A DNA stretch of 64,000 nucleotides from Zymoseptoria tritici IPO323. Lineage: Eukaryota; Ascomycota; Dothideomycetes; Mycosphaerellales; Mycosphaerellaceae. Position 1 is the first letter of the stretch; every line of letters begins with the position of its first letter. Shown piece after piece: positions 1 through 10,044 of this stretch. Location of the stretch: positions 3,410,001 through 3,474,000 of the forward strand of contig NC_018217.1 in NCBI RefSeq assembly GCF_000219625.1. The letters run 5' to 3'. Below the pieces are notes generated by a model. That model was not told where the DNA came from. It saw only the letters and a program-made list of their open reading frames with translations, and searched no databases. The translations under genes were made by a program, and so were the position numbers.

Positions 1-440
1 TAGAAAGGCTTGCCGCCCACGATGATGCGATCGATATCCGCAATGTTGCCGTCTTGATATGTAAGTCTTCCGTCTCCGAGTATCCATAGCTGACGGCACA
101 GCGCTCTAGAAGGAAGAAAGGTAAACCGTCGACTTCCTCGTGTATATCATCTCCGTGGACTGCTGGTATGCGAGCGAGAGTTCCGCAACCGCCAACTTGG
201 TCAAATAAGTGTTCTTCAAACCACGTTTTGGTACTGGAAGTCTTATCGATCTTTTGGAATCTGGCTTACCGTGGCTCACGAAACATTACGTCGCTCGGGA
301 TACTCGGGATCTTTCCTCCGTTTATGTCCGCCAAGTCGCCGACCGTCCCTTTTCACCGTTCTTGCCCACCGTACAAATACAAATTACGATTTTCGACCTG
401 AATTCTCGCCGGAGCGTCCGCAGTCTCCTAGTCTCGAGCG

Positions 441-638
441 CTACGTCTTGCTCGGCACCACGTCTGCATTCTCTCTCGCTGCAAGTTCTTGTCCGCCGCC
501 GTTCTTTCCACGGCCTTTGAGATTAATGCGCGCGCCTCGGCTCGGAATGGTGCGAGTGCAGAGGTATGGATCGAGCTTTTCTGATGTTGCGCCAAGTTCT
601 AGCTGACTGGTGGTGGCAGTATCAATGAGCTTGGCCAT
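441..638 (-). pseudogene. Fragment of a multicopy family (MAKL-type first exon)
   Basis: A 65-codon open frame starting MAKLIDTATTSQ. The same type of start, MAKLPDSATSPQ, occurs near 34,655 on the same strand, and in both places a short block related to the repeated core GTGTTCGC follows within about 30 codons. I read it as the 5' exon of a multicopy accessory gene whose remainder is not recognisable here. Function unknown. Codon content is ordinary and no domain is visible. It could be a chance frame, but the shared start with the 34.6-kb copy argues against that. Confidence 0.3.
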
Positions 639-1436
639 TCACCATATTATACCAGCATCTCCAAAGTCGATGCTTGGGGATTTCAATGTCCATATGCATG
701 CCGAGAAGGCTGGAGCGTCAAAGACCTTGCTTGTACGCGATATCATGCTTCGATCGTGCCGGAATGGTACTTCGCCTTTCAGCGGTGGAGATTCGCTCTT
801 AGCATTGCGATTCCTCCTGCGAAAGCGGAAGGAAAAATGCGGAATGCATCAAAGCTTTCGACTGAATTCTTTCACTGACCGCGCCGATGACATCGAGGTC
901 GTGCAGCTGTGGTCTGCATGAGAGCTCGAGCTGCAATTGCTCCTCCGTGGCGCCTCGATGACTTTCGTGTGTTGTTGATGCGAATGCAACATGCCCTGCG
1001 AATATAGCTGGCAGCGTCTCGAGCATCTTCCGCGCCGTTTTTCCACAGGACTGCGTCGTCGGCAGCATGGTCTTTACGGGGAGCGATTTAATGGTCAATG
1101 TGATGGCTCCACAAAGAGGCCGTCGAGATGTTTGATTGCACAAAGGAAAGGCGGAGTTCCATTTCTGCTATTGCCAAGATCACCTGACCATGGTCACATG
1201 ATCAGATTTCCTAGTTCAAGTTCCAAGTCTCGTCGTTGGCCAACGGGATTCATTGCTGGGTGAGCTGCGTCGTGGCATACCTTTGTACTGTCTTCGTCTC
1301 GAGCCCGGTGGTGGAAGCCTTCTGTTTTGGTGTGTTGAAGTACAAGGTCGGCTTGCCCAACGACGTGCCAAGCATGAAGGTGCTGTGTGGCAACAACAAT
1401 GTTCGGATATGGACTTTTCGAACTTCACGGGTCACT

Positions 1437-2077
1437 TCAGAGTACGCTGAAGAGGAGGCAGTAGATGAAGCTGAGCCGTAGCACGGACAGCGTACCTACT
1501 TGACCACCAGTGCGGCGAACATTGATTGTCTCGTCCAGAGGAAATCCCTCTAGCAGTCCAGCTTGATCATCGAAACTGGCCAAAAAGTGTGCACAGCGTG
1601 CACAGAAGCGTGGTACCAGCGTCGGCGAAGTCCTGAACACTTGCTTGCGTTGTGGCAGTGAAGACCAGTGTGCAAGGACGACGGGCAAGACGGGAAAGAG
1701 AATGGGAACACCAAAAAGATTGTCAAAAAAGATATTCCTGAACAGGAGGGGACTGGAGGAAGTTAGATTGTGTAAGGTAACGGAACTAGAGTAATACTCA
1801 CTTCGAACCCTAGTTGAGGTTAGAAAAGGGATTTGATCCACGAGGTTGAAACAACATACCCTGCGGCTGGTAAATGTGTTAGCTTTAAGTCGACGTCGAG
1901 GAGACAGTAGATACCACTTACGCAAAGCCCATGAGAATACGCCCGGACTGGTGTCTGGGAAGCTAGAGCTTGAGTCACACGCCATAACCACTCGGCCACC
2001 TGTCCATTAGAGTTTGAAAACATAGAGCCGTATATGGTTACTGTACTCTGGCTTAGGGTTAGGGTCAAAGTATACAC
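1437..2077 (-). other. Spliced-looking fragment with a tRNA-Leu-like D arm
   Basis: Read on the minus strand, two intron-like units occur in a row: GTAAGT..GCTAACAC..CAG (about 1,920 to 1,860) and GTGAGT..TCTAACTT..CAG (about 1,803 to 1,755). The flanking exons do not give one long frame; each choice I tried meets a stop soon. Just upstream, 2006-1981 reads almost exactly like a tRNA-Leu D arm, but no matching acceptor strand or paired T arm follows, so this is not a tRNA gene as it stands. Two tandem TTAGGG units lie at 2053-2064. It could be the remains of a spliced gene or a transcribed non-coding RNA. The rest of 1-2,340 holds nothing else I can support. Confidence 0.2.
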
Positions 2078-2640
2078 GCCTGCCAGACTTTCGTTGCCTC
2101 TTCTCTTATCCTACTCATCGCTCTTGCCTTTTAGCACTAGCCTGACCAATCAATTATAGCGGCAAGACGACCTGATCGTCGAGATTAGGTCGCAGACGTC
2201 CGCTATCGTGGTTCTGATATGTATGAAAAAGCACCCTGTGGACGGACGTCTCTTTAACTCGTCTCGTTTTCGAAGAAGAAGTTCTGGGAGTTAAGGACCA
2301 GGGAAGAGAAGGGTTTATCGGATTGAAAGCAAGAGCTTCATGGGCCCTACATGTTTCCCTTGCGAACTTCTGAATGTGGGTATAAGGCCTGTCGGTTGTG
2401 AGCCTTCATGGTGGCTTCGCGGCGTGCATACGGGGCTGCCGACGACCGCTTCGGAGCCGCCGACGCCACGAAGTCTATACTGAACATCACCTCGTTACGA
2501 CCTGCCACCCGTCGTGCGTCTCCCGACATAAAAGCCCAGCGATACGCCCCTATTGCATGTTGTTTGTTTCCAGGCTTCCATCAATCCTTCTCAAACGACC
2601 TCGTCACAAAGATCGATCTTTCCACTCCCTTTCCCACAAA

Positions 2641-3239
2641 ATGGCCGTCCAACGCGACGACCGAATCGAGATTCCCGCCGAGGGCTGGGGAAAACCCATC
2701 ACAATCATCTGGACGGAGACCTTCTCCAAACAACAAGGAGAGTACTACAAAGTTCCATTCACAAACAACAACGGTAAGCAAGCCCTTCTCCACGCAAAAG
2801 GCAGGGTGAATGCTAACATCATGACAGAGGACCGCGAACAGGGAATGCCGCTGTTCATCCAGAAAGATCAAGCCGACAAGTTCAAGTCCCGAGCAGAGAA
2901 TGGGAGGATATTGTTGACGGTCGGCGATGCAGTCTCGAATGGACAGAACAGCGAGGGACAGAATCGTTGGCTGGTGTATCATGATAAGAGTAGGGATATT
3001 TTCCAGGTAAGCGAGGGACGTTGATTCGAGCGTCTCAGATCTCGACGATGGGGTCGGATGCTGACTTGTCGTCATAGCACCGCTTCGTTCAGCATGTCTT
3101 CCAAGCATGGCTCGAGGCTGCCGAGAAATTCAAGCCGTTCGGCCGGTTTGGGAACCAGGACCCGCCCTCCTCTCCCTTGAAAGCACGCTGGAGCGGTATT
3201 TTGGCGGGCTGGCTGGAGATAGATTGAATGCAATGTGAA
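2641..3239 (+). CDS. Hypothetical small protein, three exons
   Basis: Exons 2641..2773, 2828..3006 and 3078..3239 give 157 residues. The start has a strong context (ACAAA ATG GCC). Intron 1 (54 bp) is a multiple of three and could be read through, but it has GTAAGC, a GCTAAC branch site and ACAG. Intron 2 (71 bp) starts GTAAGC and ends ATAG. The product begins MAVQRDDRIEIPAEGWGKP and ends with a short basic/aromatic tail; it has no signal peptide or membrane segment. The central part has several aromatic and charged stretches (IIWTETF, RWLVYHDK) like a small globular beta-rich fold, but I do not recognise a family. It is probably a soluble cytosolic protein of unknown function. Confidence 0.7.
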
Positions 3240-4297
3240 AGATTGCGGCTCCAGAGGAGAAGTACTGCCTCTCCGTTCTTACGGAAGAGAAGACGGTCAA
3301 GCTCGAAGTTGGAGAGGCGTTGTCGAGGATGTTTAACGACGAATCACGACTGGTATGATGGGACATGACAAGGTCCATATTGTGCATTCTTGATCAAACA
3401 TGAAGCTGCTGTCGAAAACAAGAGTTGTCGCGAGGACAAGTCTTCCGGCCATCGATTGAGTCGACTGGCGTGAGTCAATCAGTCGAACAGACGAGATTGT
3501 GCATGGCCGATGGGAGTAAAGCAGTTGGAGCAATTCCACAGAGTCAGGAGCCGTTCGATCATTCCTCCAAGACCGCCGTCGACGCAAGCACTACCTCCCG
3601 TCGTCCAGTATGGGAGGAGAGCGCCGAGTCGTACCTGCTAGAGATGAACCAGAAAAGCGGAGGTCGTTGCAATCTTCATCCAACGCAGTCATGCAGAAGC
3701 GAAGAATATCGTTCATTTCTTGCTCTTGCAAATGTCGACAAACCTCTCACAGCAGTCCTGGAGCCCACTCTTCAGTGCTACAACCCAACCAGGGTTACCG
3801 CCTTCTGTGCCGCCATGGTTTACACAATAGTGTCCATAGTCCGTCCGTCTGTTGCCAGAGAGGCAGCACTGGCCTTTCCAGCCATGTAGCGCGGTAGACG
3901 AATCAGCAACGAAACTTGCCATATGTGGAATTGCATGTGCTTCATAGCTTACCCTCCTCCGACACGCCTCCTGCGTCCGTACAGACCGCATCCTACATGC
4001 CGTCAGGACATGGGAGGGCGCCGAATCCCGGGTCTTCATAAGCGATGGCTGCGCTGAGGAGCGTTCCGGCGACCAGGAGATGGGCGCAAATAACCACGGT
4101 AGTGCGACAGCTTCTGTTCCCAAGGATGAGGATGATCCTTGTGGAGCACACCAAGGTTTCCGGTAGTCCAATAGTGATGTCGAGTCAACGAGGGGGCGTC
4201 CACGGGCCTCGATTGGTGCAGGTCCTGTCGTACAGGTTGAGCAGGCGGCCCTCCATTGTGTCCAGTTGACGAACGGCCAATCGGCCAAGGCCCGCCA
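3240..4297. other. No recognisable gene
   Basis: About 1 kb between the small gene above and the HeLo-ankyrin gene. Open frames up to 191 codons exist on both strands (for example 3425..3889 plus and 3713..4288 minus), but they lack domain-like composition, splice signals or relatives elsewhere in the window. I see nothing I can support beyond 3' flanking sequence. Confidence 0.4.
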
Positions 4298-5540
4298 TCA
4301 TGTACGGTATTGCAAGAGCATTTCACATATCTCCTCATGCTGGTGTAAAGCGGCTCGAGAGTACGGGGTATCGCCGTTGATATCCGAGTCCGAGGTGGTC
4401 ACATCTGCTCTCGCAAGTATCCGTCGGACAATCTCAACTTGTCCCTTGTCTGCTGCATGCCAAAGCGCTGTCCGCCCTGCCTCATCGCTAGCATTGATGT
4501 CCAAAACTTCATTCTTGGCCATCAGCTGCGCAATCGCAAAGGCTCCCCAGCGGAGCGCAGTGTCAAACACGGACACCCAGCCTCCATCTTGTAGTCCATC
4601 GACAACATAGGGCATAAGCAGCTCGGCATTCCTGGGCCGCTCCGATCCGTCCAAGGTCCATGCGATAGGTGCCCATCCGTCTTCGTCCTTTACACCAGCA
4701 CTCTTCGATCCATGTTCGAGTAAAATGGCAAGGATATTGCAGTCCTTGGGCCGCCCATGAGATCGCATTACGACCGCAGTTGTCCCTCAAATGAATGCTG
4801 CCCACGTCTCGTTGCACGAGCCACCGTACAATTTTCAGCTCTCCTGAGATCACCGCGTGCATCAGCGGCGTCTTTCCAGATTTGTCTTGTACATTGACGG
4901 CCACGCCGTGCTCAATCAGTATCCTGACACACCCGCGGGAGCCGTACTCGCACGCCCATGACAGCGCACATCGATCCGAATCGTCGAGAGCTCCAAGATT
5001 CGACTTTCCGGATTGGAACAATATTTCACTCGTACTCGGCGAATCTGATGTCACTGCCCAGGAGACGGGCGATGCTCCGAAACTGTCCGGGACACCAACA
5101 TCGATGTCTTCCTCTTCGAGCAGGCGGACGACCACATGGTCGTGGCCAGCTCCAGCTGCGAGCGACAAAGGGGTACGGCCTCGAGGTCCTGGCACATTGA
5201 CACTGAATTTGCCGCTTGCTAGCAGACTGTCTACGCAACTCCGCCGGTGGCCCCTTTGGGCTGCGATGGACAGGGCTGTATGGCCTCGGTGGGAGAAAGA
5301 TGCCAAGTCACCGCTCACGCAGGATGCTAGCCTTGAGGAAATGGCGTGCTGTTGACGGGACAGCTCGAGCGCTTTTCCCCATCGGGACAGTTGCAACTGC
5401 GCATTGTCCAGTCGGATGCAGGTCGTCTGAAAGTCGGTTCCGAAGTTCTTGCCGAGCTGAACGGATTGAAAGCAATCGACCGCTGTCTGGGCGAGAGCGG
5501 CGAGGGACAGGATTAATATCGTCAGGCCGACTGCTTCCAT
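4298..5540 (-). pseudogene. HeLo-ankyrin protein with a 1-nt frameshift
   Basis: Residues 1-60 (from MEAVGLTILILS) match the start of the fungal HeLo / prion-inhibition domain: a hydrophobic first helix, then VDCFQSVQLGKNFG and a QLQLSRWGKAL helix. HeLo domains act at membranes as cell-death executors in heterokaryon incompatibility. Only about a quarter of the usual 200-220 residues is present; from about residue 75 come ankyrin repeats (HTALSIAAQRGH, RTPLSLAAGAGH, KTPLMHAVISGE, RTALWHAADKGQ). The repeats change frame at 4748-4750: removing one base of the GGG run (plus strand) joins NAISWAA to KDCNILAILLEHG. The total would be about 410 residues. I chose the start because it matches the domain start; an upstream ATG at 5642 would add an unrelated stretch. 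Whether this is a dead gene or a sequence error is open. Confidence 0.65.
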
Positions 5541-6109
5541 GGTTTCCTGTGAATCGATAACCAAGTAAGGTAGAAAAAGGCGGACGTGAGGGAGTGAAAG
5601 GGTGTATAGAGAGGAAACCAGAGGCTCAAGAGTCCAAGGCATGCTCCGCCTTCATCTCTTCCAATACGGGACTGGAGCAAGACCCATAGACTCCACGAGA
5701 GAGACAGGACTGGACCGTCAATGCAGTGCTGCTACGAGGAGATGCATGCGGGACGAGAGAGCAGGCGAATAGCATGCTATTCCCACGGCGCATCAGACAT
5801 GTCCGAGCAGCATGTCGAAGAAGGAACAACAGATTTGACACATGGTCTCATCATGCGCACTGAGATGGTGTGCTGCTCCGTCCGCAGCGGCAAGAAGCTT
5901 GCGATTCATCGAGACCCGTCGTCTGCCGTCTTTCGAACCGCGTCCCATACACTCGTCTTTGTGACCATCGAAGCGGCTCAAGAGCCCCAAGGAAAAAGAA
6001 GGTTCCATATACAAATCGCTATCAAAATGGGTATCCTCCAATCGCGCCAATATACATCTCCTCAGTAGTCCAGAAATCCAACACATACATCCAACAACCC
6101 CCTCACCCA
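5541..6109. other. Intergenic, nothing recognised
   Basis: Upstream of the HeLo-ankyrin gene and downstream of the ribonucleotide reductase inhibitor. Only short frames without family features. It should contain the promoter of the HeLo-ankyrin gene and the 3' UTR of its neighbour. Confidence 0.4.
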
Positions 6110-6772
6110 TCATCCATCAACCTCCATTCCCTCCACTGGCGCCAAAAACGACGCCTCCTCAAAATCGTCCTCATTCACAATCCTCACCACCCCGCCGCCT
6201 CCTCCCACTTTCCGCCCACTCTTCATCCTCGCTATAGGCCTCTCCTCCCTCGTCTCCGTCATCTCCTCTGCAAAGAACGCATCCATCTGCTCCTCCACTT
6301 CCTCTTCATACCCCCTCTTCCGCACATTGCCTCCAGTCTCCTTCACATCCAGTCCCCTAAAACTTCCCTGCGAAGAGAACAGTGTGCCCTGACTACCGCA
6401 CAGTCCCGGAACGTCCTCTTCCTCTTCCTCGTCATCATCATCTTGCACGCCCCACCCGCCAACTTTATGTAGTCCGCAAAACGGCGTCAATTCCCGGCCG
6501 TAGCCTCCGCTCGCTGTTCTGACTAGTGTGCGTCCCGCTCTCTCTTTTGACTGCATCACCGCCGGTGCTGAGCTCGTGAATGGCACTGATCCCAGAGTCG
6601 GGAGTGTCTTGTGTGTCTTGTACCCCTCCGGCACGGATTTCCGCACGCGCATTCCGACGCTGAGGAGGTTGGCTTGGATTTCTTGGGTGGGGAGGGCGGG
6701 ACGGAAGTGTGAGGTTATGGTGGGTTGGGAGGAGGAGGGTTGGTATTGGCGTTTGGTGCGTGGGGCGGACAT
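6110..6772 (-). CDS. Ribonucleotide reductase inhibitor (Dif1/Spd1 family)
   Basis: A single exon of 220 residues. The N-terminal third carries the family hallmark: an ITSHF element (residues 19-23) followed by QANLLSVGMRVRKSVPEGYKT (about 33-53), as in the fungal RNR-inhibitor family (Pfam RNR_inhib) that includes budding-yeast Dif1/Sml1 and fission-yeast Spd1. These small disordered proteins bind ribonucleotide reductase and control dNTP supply by inhibition or by nuclear import of the small subunit; they are destroyed in S phase or after DNA damage. The rest is acidic and low-complexity (a D/E run near 110-120), as expected for a disordered regulator. QPTITSHF (16-23) resembles a PCNA-interacting motif, see findings. 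The exact family role (Dif1-like or Spd1-like) cannot be decided from sequence. Confidence 0.85.
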   Translation of the reverse strand: MSAPRTKRQYQPSSSQPTITSHFRPALPTQEIQANLLSVGMRVRKSVPEGYKTHKTLPTLGSVPFTSSAPAVMQSKERAGRTLVRTASGGYGRELTPFCGLHKVGGWGVQDDDDEEEEEDVPGLCGSQGTLFSSQGSFRGLDVKETGGNVRKRGYEEEVEEQMDAFFAEEMTETREERPIARMKSGRKVGGGGGVVRIVNEDDFEEASFLAPVEGMEVDG

Positions 6773-7377
6773 GATGAGAGAGTCGTGGTCTTCGTCGTTG
6801 TGGTGGGAGTTGTGTGTATTACTGCCTCGTAGGCGATGGGGTTTGCTGGAGGATGGGTGGTTGGCGAGGCGTGTAATGTTTTCGCTTGGAGTGGAGAGCT
6901 GTGGGTATTACATGTAAGACCGGTATATATACAGAATACAAAGGAAAGACAACGTGTGAAGAAGAGGACGAGGAGGTCGCAAGGTTAAGGTTCATGACGA
7001 GCGAATCCGTGGGCGGCCGACGCGCGTGAGACGTGTTGAAGTGGCTGGGGGCGTGCAGGCTTTGTGACCTCTCACGTCTTTTTCAATTACAACAGGTATA
7101 CGTCAACATACCATGTTGAAGCTATTGTACAATTGGAGAGTGCTGTGCTGCAATGGAAGGGCTGGCGAGGCGATGAGGCCGATCGACGACGATACACCGG
7201 CGGCGGTCACGGAAGACGTGTACGAGTCGAGCATGACTTTCTTTCGACTTCGCGCTATACATTCGACGCCATGCAGACCTTTCTTGAAGAGAAACAGGGC
7301 AAGATCAGACGACCACGCTGATTGAGCATGTCTCGCCTCGAGATGAGAAGATCTTCCCAAAACCGAGAGAAATATGT
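6773..7377. promoter_or_regulatory. Upstream region of the RNR inhibitor gene
   Basis: Six hundred bases without a supported gene. An MCB-like element (ACGCGCGTG) lies near 7020; the exact MluI box ACGCGT is absent, so S-phase control by that route is only a guess. Short frames on both strands look like chance. Confidence 0.25.
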
Positions 7378-7995
7378 TCACGAGCCTCTTCGAGCATACG
7401 GCGGACGCAGACCACGGCGACGTGTCAGATCTTCAGAACGTCGCGGATGTTGTTGCAAGTCTCCAACGGGGGAGCAACGTGGTCTTGTCAGAGCAATTGG
7501 GGATTCTGGACGAGGTGAGGCATGGCATCGAACATCCCGGAAATTCTCACTCCGATGAGCTTTCTTTCGAATTAGCCCTATTCGTGTCCACAGTCGCCTA
7601 CCATCGGCGGCGTCGCCCTGTCTTTGCGCGACTTCCCCAACGGTGGGCTGGCAGAAGTAGCTCGGCGGGATGATCTCGTCCTCTCCGATGAGTTCGATGA
7701 ATTCGTGCGGTATAACTGGCCCGTCGATGGCAGACTGTAGCTGGGAGTAGAGTGTCCGTGTTTCCGCATCTTCCGTCTTCCCCACCGCTCCTGTTTCAAT
7801 TACCACACGCGGGACTCCCGTCGTTTGCAGTGCGATGGACTGTGTCTTGGTGGGACTGGCACTGCGCCGCCGGGAGAGGAAGCATCGTGAGACTGCTTCT
7901 CCTGGTCCTTGGTGCGAACACGCATGTTTCCTGGTTTCGGTGGTTTCGGCCGCCGATGTGTACGTTCGAGGGTCTAACCCAACTGTAGATAGCAC
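7378..7995 (-). pseudogene. Degenerate accessory gene, first-block copy
   Basis: An open frame of 205 codons containing a more protein-like central part (about residues 85-135, with IPHEFIELIGEDEIIPPSYF) between low-complexity, arginine-rich ends. It overlaps one copy of the repeated core (plus-strand GGTGCGAACACGCATGTTT, 7911-7929). The same core recurs at 8780 and 9263, in front of related debris. No domain recognised. The arginine-rich C-terminal end looks like a wrong frame, so the real exon probably ends earlier. Confidence 0.25.
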
Positions 7996-8106
7996 AGTCA
8001 GTCTTTCATTGACCGAGAGTGCGTTAATTGCTCTTGGACAGAAGTTGCCGACACTGAATCGCGGCGAAGATCTTCACGACCACATCTTTCACCTCCTCGA
8101 TCTCTC

Positions 8107-8739
8107 TCAGTCCGGTCTGTCCCAGCTCCATGCGATACACAAGGGGAGGCAGAAGAACTCGATCAGACGGTCATGCTCGATTTCGTAAGTTTGACGGATG
8201 GCTTGCAGATCGTAATCGACGGTTCCGAAAGTGATCTTAAGGTCCCCGTTGATGTCAAGAGGAGGTCGAGGCCGCCTCGGAGCGACAGTCTTGGGTTTGA
8301 AGCACTTCTGGCGGCCGGAAAGGTTGCCCGCTTCGCAGAGTTGCTGCATAAGTTGGGTGATGGATAAGATTGAAAGGCCGTAGATGCGGTCGATCTTGAA
8401 GTGAATCCCGGCAATGTTGCTGCGTGTCTCCAGCGGCAGTTCGTTGACGCGGGCCTTCAGGGTGATGCTTGACTCTGAGTCGGGGGTCATGTTGTACGGA
8501 ATAGTAGGCGTCGCTCCCTTCATAAGTATCGCATAAGCCTCCGCCTTGACTTGACGGCAAGTGAACATCAGGTTGGTGTGGTTCGATCTCACCTCTGACG
8601 AAGGCCGTGCATCCCATCCAATTTCTTCCGAGTGCACAAGTTGACGGGGTACTGGACGTCTGGATCTCTCCTCGGCTCTCAGGTCGTGCTCTTCCCAGCT
8701 GATTTCGGTAGTTGGGCATCTTCGGTCCTTGGTATTGGC
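8107..8739 (-). CDS. 2EXR/F-box-like fungal protein, 3' exon
   Basis: A 210-codon open stretch that begins directly after a CTTCTAG acceptor-like site, so an upstream exon is expected. Features typical of fungal 2EXR-like and F-box-like accessory proteins are LMFTCRQVKAEAYAILMKG (a helix with a central Cys and conserved Arg/Glu), then a hydrophobic IAGIHFKIDRIYGLSI segment and a terminal helix-rich part. No catalytic residues are visible. Just upstream, at 8780-8798, is one copy of the repeated core, and a plausible 5' exon (ending GAG before GTAAGA) lies around 8,800. These families are large and unstable in plant-associated Dothideomycetes; their role is unknown. Confidence 0.45.
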   Translation of the reverse strand, partial: ANTKDRRCPTTEISWEEHDLRAEERSRRPVPRQLVHSEEIGWDARPSSEVRSNHTNLMFTCRQVKAEAYAILMKGATPTIPYNMTPDSESSITLKARVNELPLETRSNIAGIHFKIDRIYGLSILSITQLMQQLCEAGNLSGRQKCFKPKTVAPRRPRPPLDINGDLKITFGTVDYDLQAIRQTYEIEHDRLIEFFCLPLCIAWSWDRPD

Positions 8740-8817
8740 CTAGAAGGAGTCGCAAGTGATCTTACCTCTCCCGGTCTCTGGTGCGAACACGCATGTTTGC
8801 CATCATCGATAAGCGAC

Positions 8818-9384
8818 TCAGCTTGAGTGATATCGTTTGAAGGGTATGACCTCGGCGCTGTTGGCAAAGACAGTATCGACGCTGACAGAGGGCGGCGACG
8901 CCCAGCGATAGCAATGACACCTGCTTCGCCGAGCTGGACTCCTAAGACTGCACCGCTCTCGTGACGGACGGTCCTTCGGGCGTGCGCTATGCTTTCGCGC
9001 TTTCAGTTCGACTTCACTGGCTTGACGTCCTTCTTGCACCCCGGCGAACAAGGAAGAAGCCGAGAGTAGGACCACAGTACATTGTTGGGTCGAAGCTTGA
9101 CGTAGGCCTACCAGAGGTAGCCATCCCGAGTCCCACCAAATGTCAACTTCAAGCAGTCCGCCGCGCACAGGTATCTGTGAGGTATTCGCACGCCTTAGAC
9201 ATCTGCGATGTGAGGTATGATACGATTCGCTCTGCGGCAGTGGTGTGATTCTCCCGGTTCTTGGTGCGAACACGCATGTTTGGAATCTTAGCTGAGCGAT
9301 ACAGCTCTGCCTCCTATTCAGGCGCTCCACTTCCGAGTCTTGCCAGCTTCCGTCACTGCGTAACGAAATTACCGGATCCGACAT
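8818..9384 (-). pseudogene. Degenerate relative in the first accessory block
   Basis: It starts MSDPVISLRSDGSWQDSEVE, a reasonable N-terminal exon, then meets a copy of the repeated core at 9263-9282 and turns into arginine/serine-rich sequence that looks out of frame. I take it as the broken 5' end of another member of the same family. The (CTA)5 run at 9394-9408 just upstream is a simple repeat. Confidence 0.2.
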
Positions 9385-9479
9385 AACTTCCTTCTACTAC
9401 TACTACTACCTTCCTGCTCTGTGTATAGGGCTGGCTTGGACTCTACAGCGGAGCGCCTGAGGAATATTCACGGAAAAGT

Positions 9480-9800
9480 GACATATCGCCGTTACGAAAC
9501 AGCTAGTTTTTAATACATTGCGCAACATACAACGCATTTTTGTATATACATATATATCCCTGGCTGTAGATATTACCGCAAAGTACCTATCTATCGCTTA
9601 TATAAATCGATAAACCGTAAAGCGAAGACACGATAAATTACAAACACCTGTGTTAAAAAGACTATAGGAAAAGGCCTAAAAAGAGGCTTTAGGATCCGAT
9701 TTACTACGACCGCTATACTATACCGATTCTTTTGATTTTTTCACGAGCAATCTCGCCTAGTTCCCGGCTATACGACGCAATTTCGAGCGAGAGACAAAGG
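9480..9800. repeat. AT-rich RIP-like relic
   Basis: Composition changes abruptly here: long AT-rich runs with many TpA steps (tatatacatatatatcc, cttatataaatcgataaacc) and no long open frame on either strand, flanked on both sides by GC-balanced sequence. This is the usual look of a transposon remnant mutated by repeat-induced point mutation (C to T at CpA). No terminal repeats, target duplication or recognisable transposase could be made out, so the element type is unknown. Edges are approximate. Confidence 0.45.
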
Positions 9801-10044
9801 TATATAGAAGGTTTTGTCGTTGTCGTCGATCGATGCGACGTTTTGAAGCCGGGATTTGACACTTTTCCGCCAAGATTTATCAGACCGTTGGGTGAAGCTT
9901 GAGAATCATAAATTCAGACATCGAGATCGCGACGAGAGCGATATCCAACGGTCTGTCTGGAGATAGATACAGCTTGCAGTTTGCAGATTCGAAGGTACTG
10001 AACCGCCACTAAAAGCACCGCAGTCTGGAAAAGAGAGCATGTTC

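Noticed and set aside
1826..2006. tRNA-Leu(CAA) gene with a long intron
   Set aside because: Only the D arm fits. The 3' strand of the acceptor (CCTGTCC expected) is absent and the T stem at about 1826-1845 does not pair.
2053..2064. Telomere repeat, suggesting a chromosome end
   Set aside because: Only two TTAGGG units with normal genes on the right; short interstitial or promoter copies are common.
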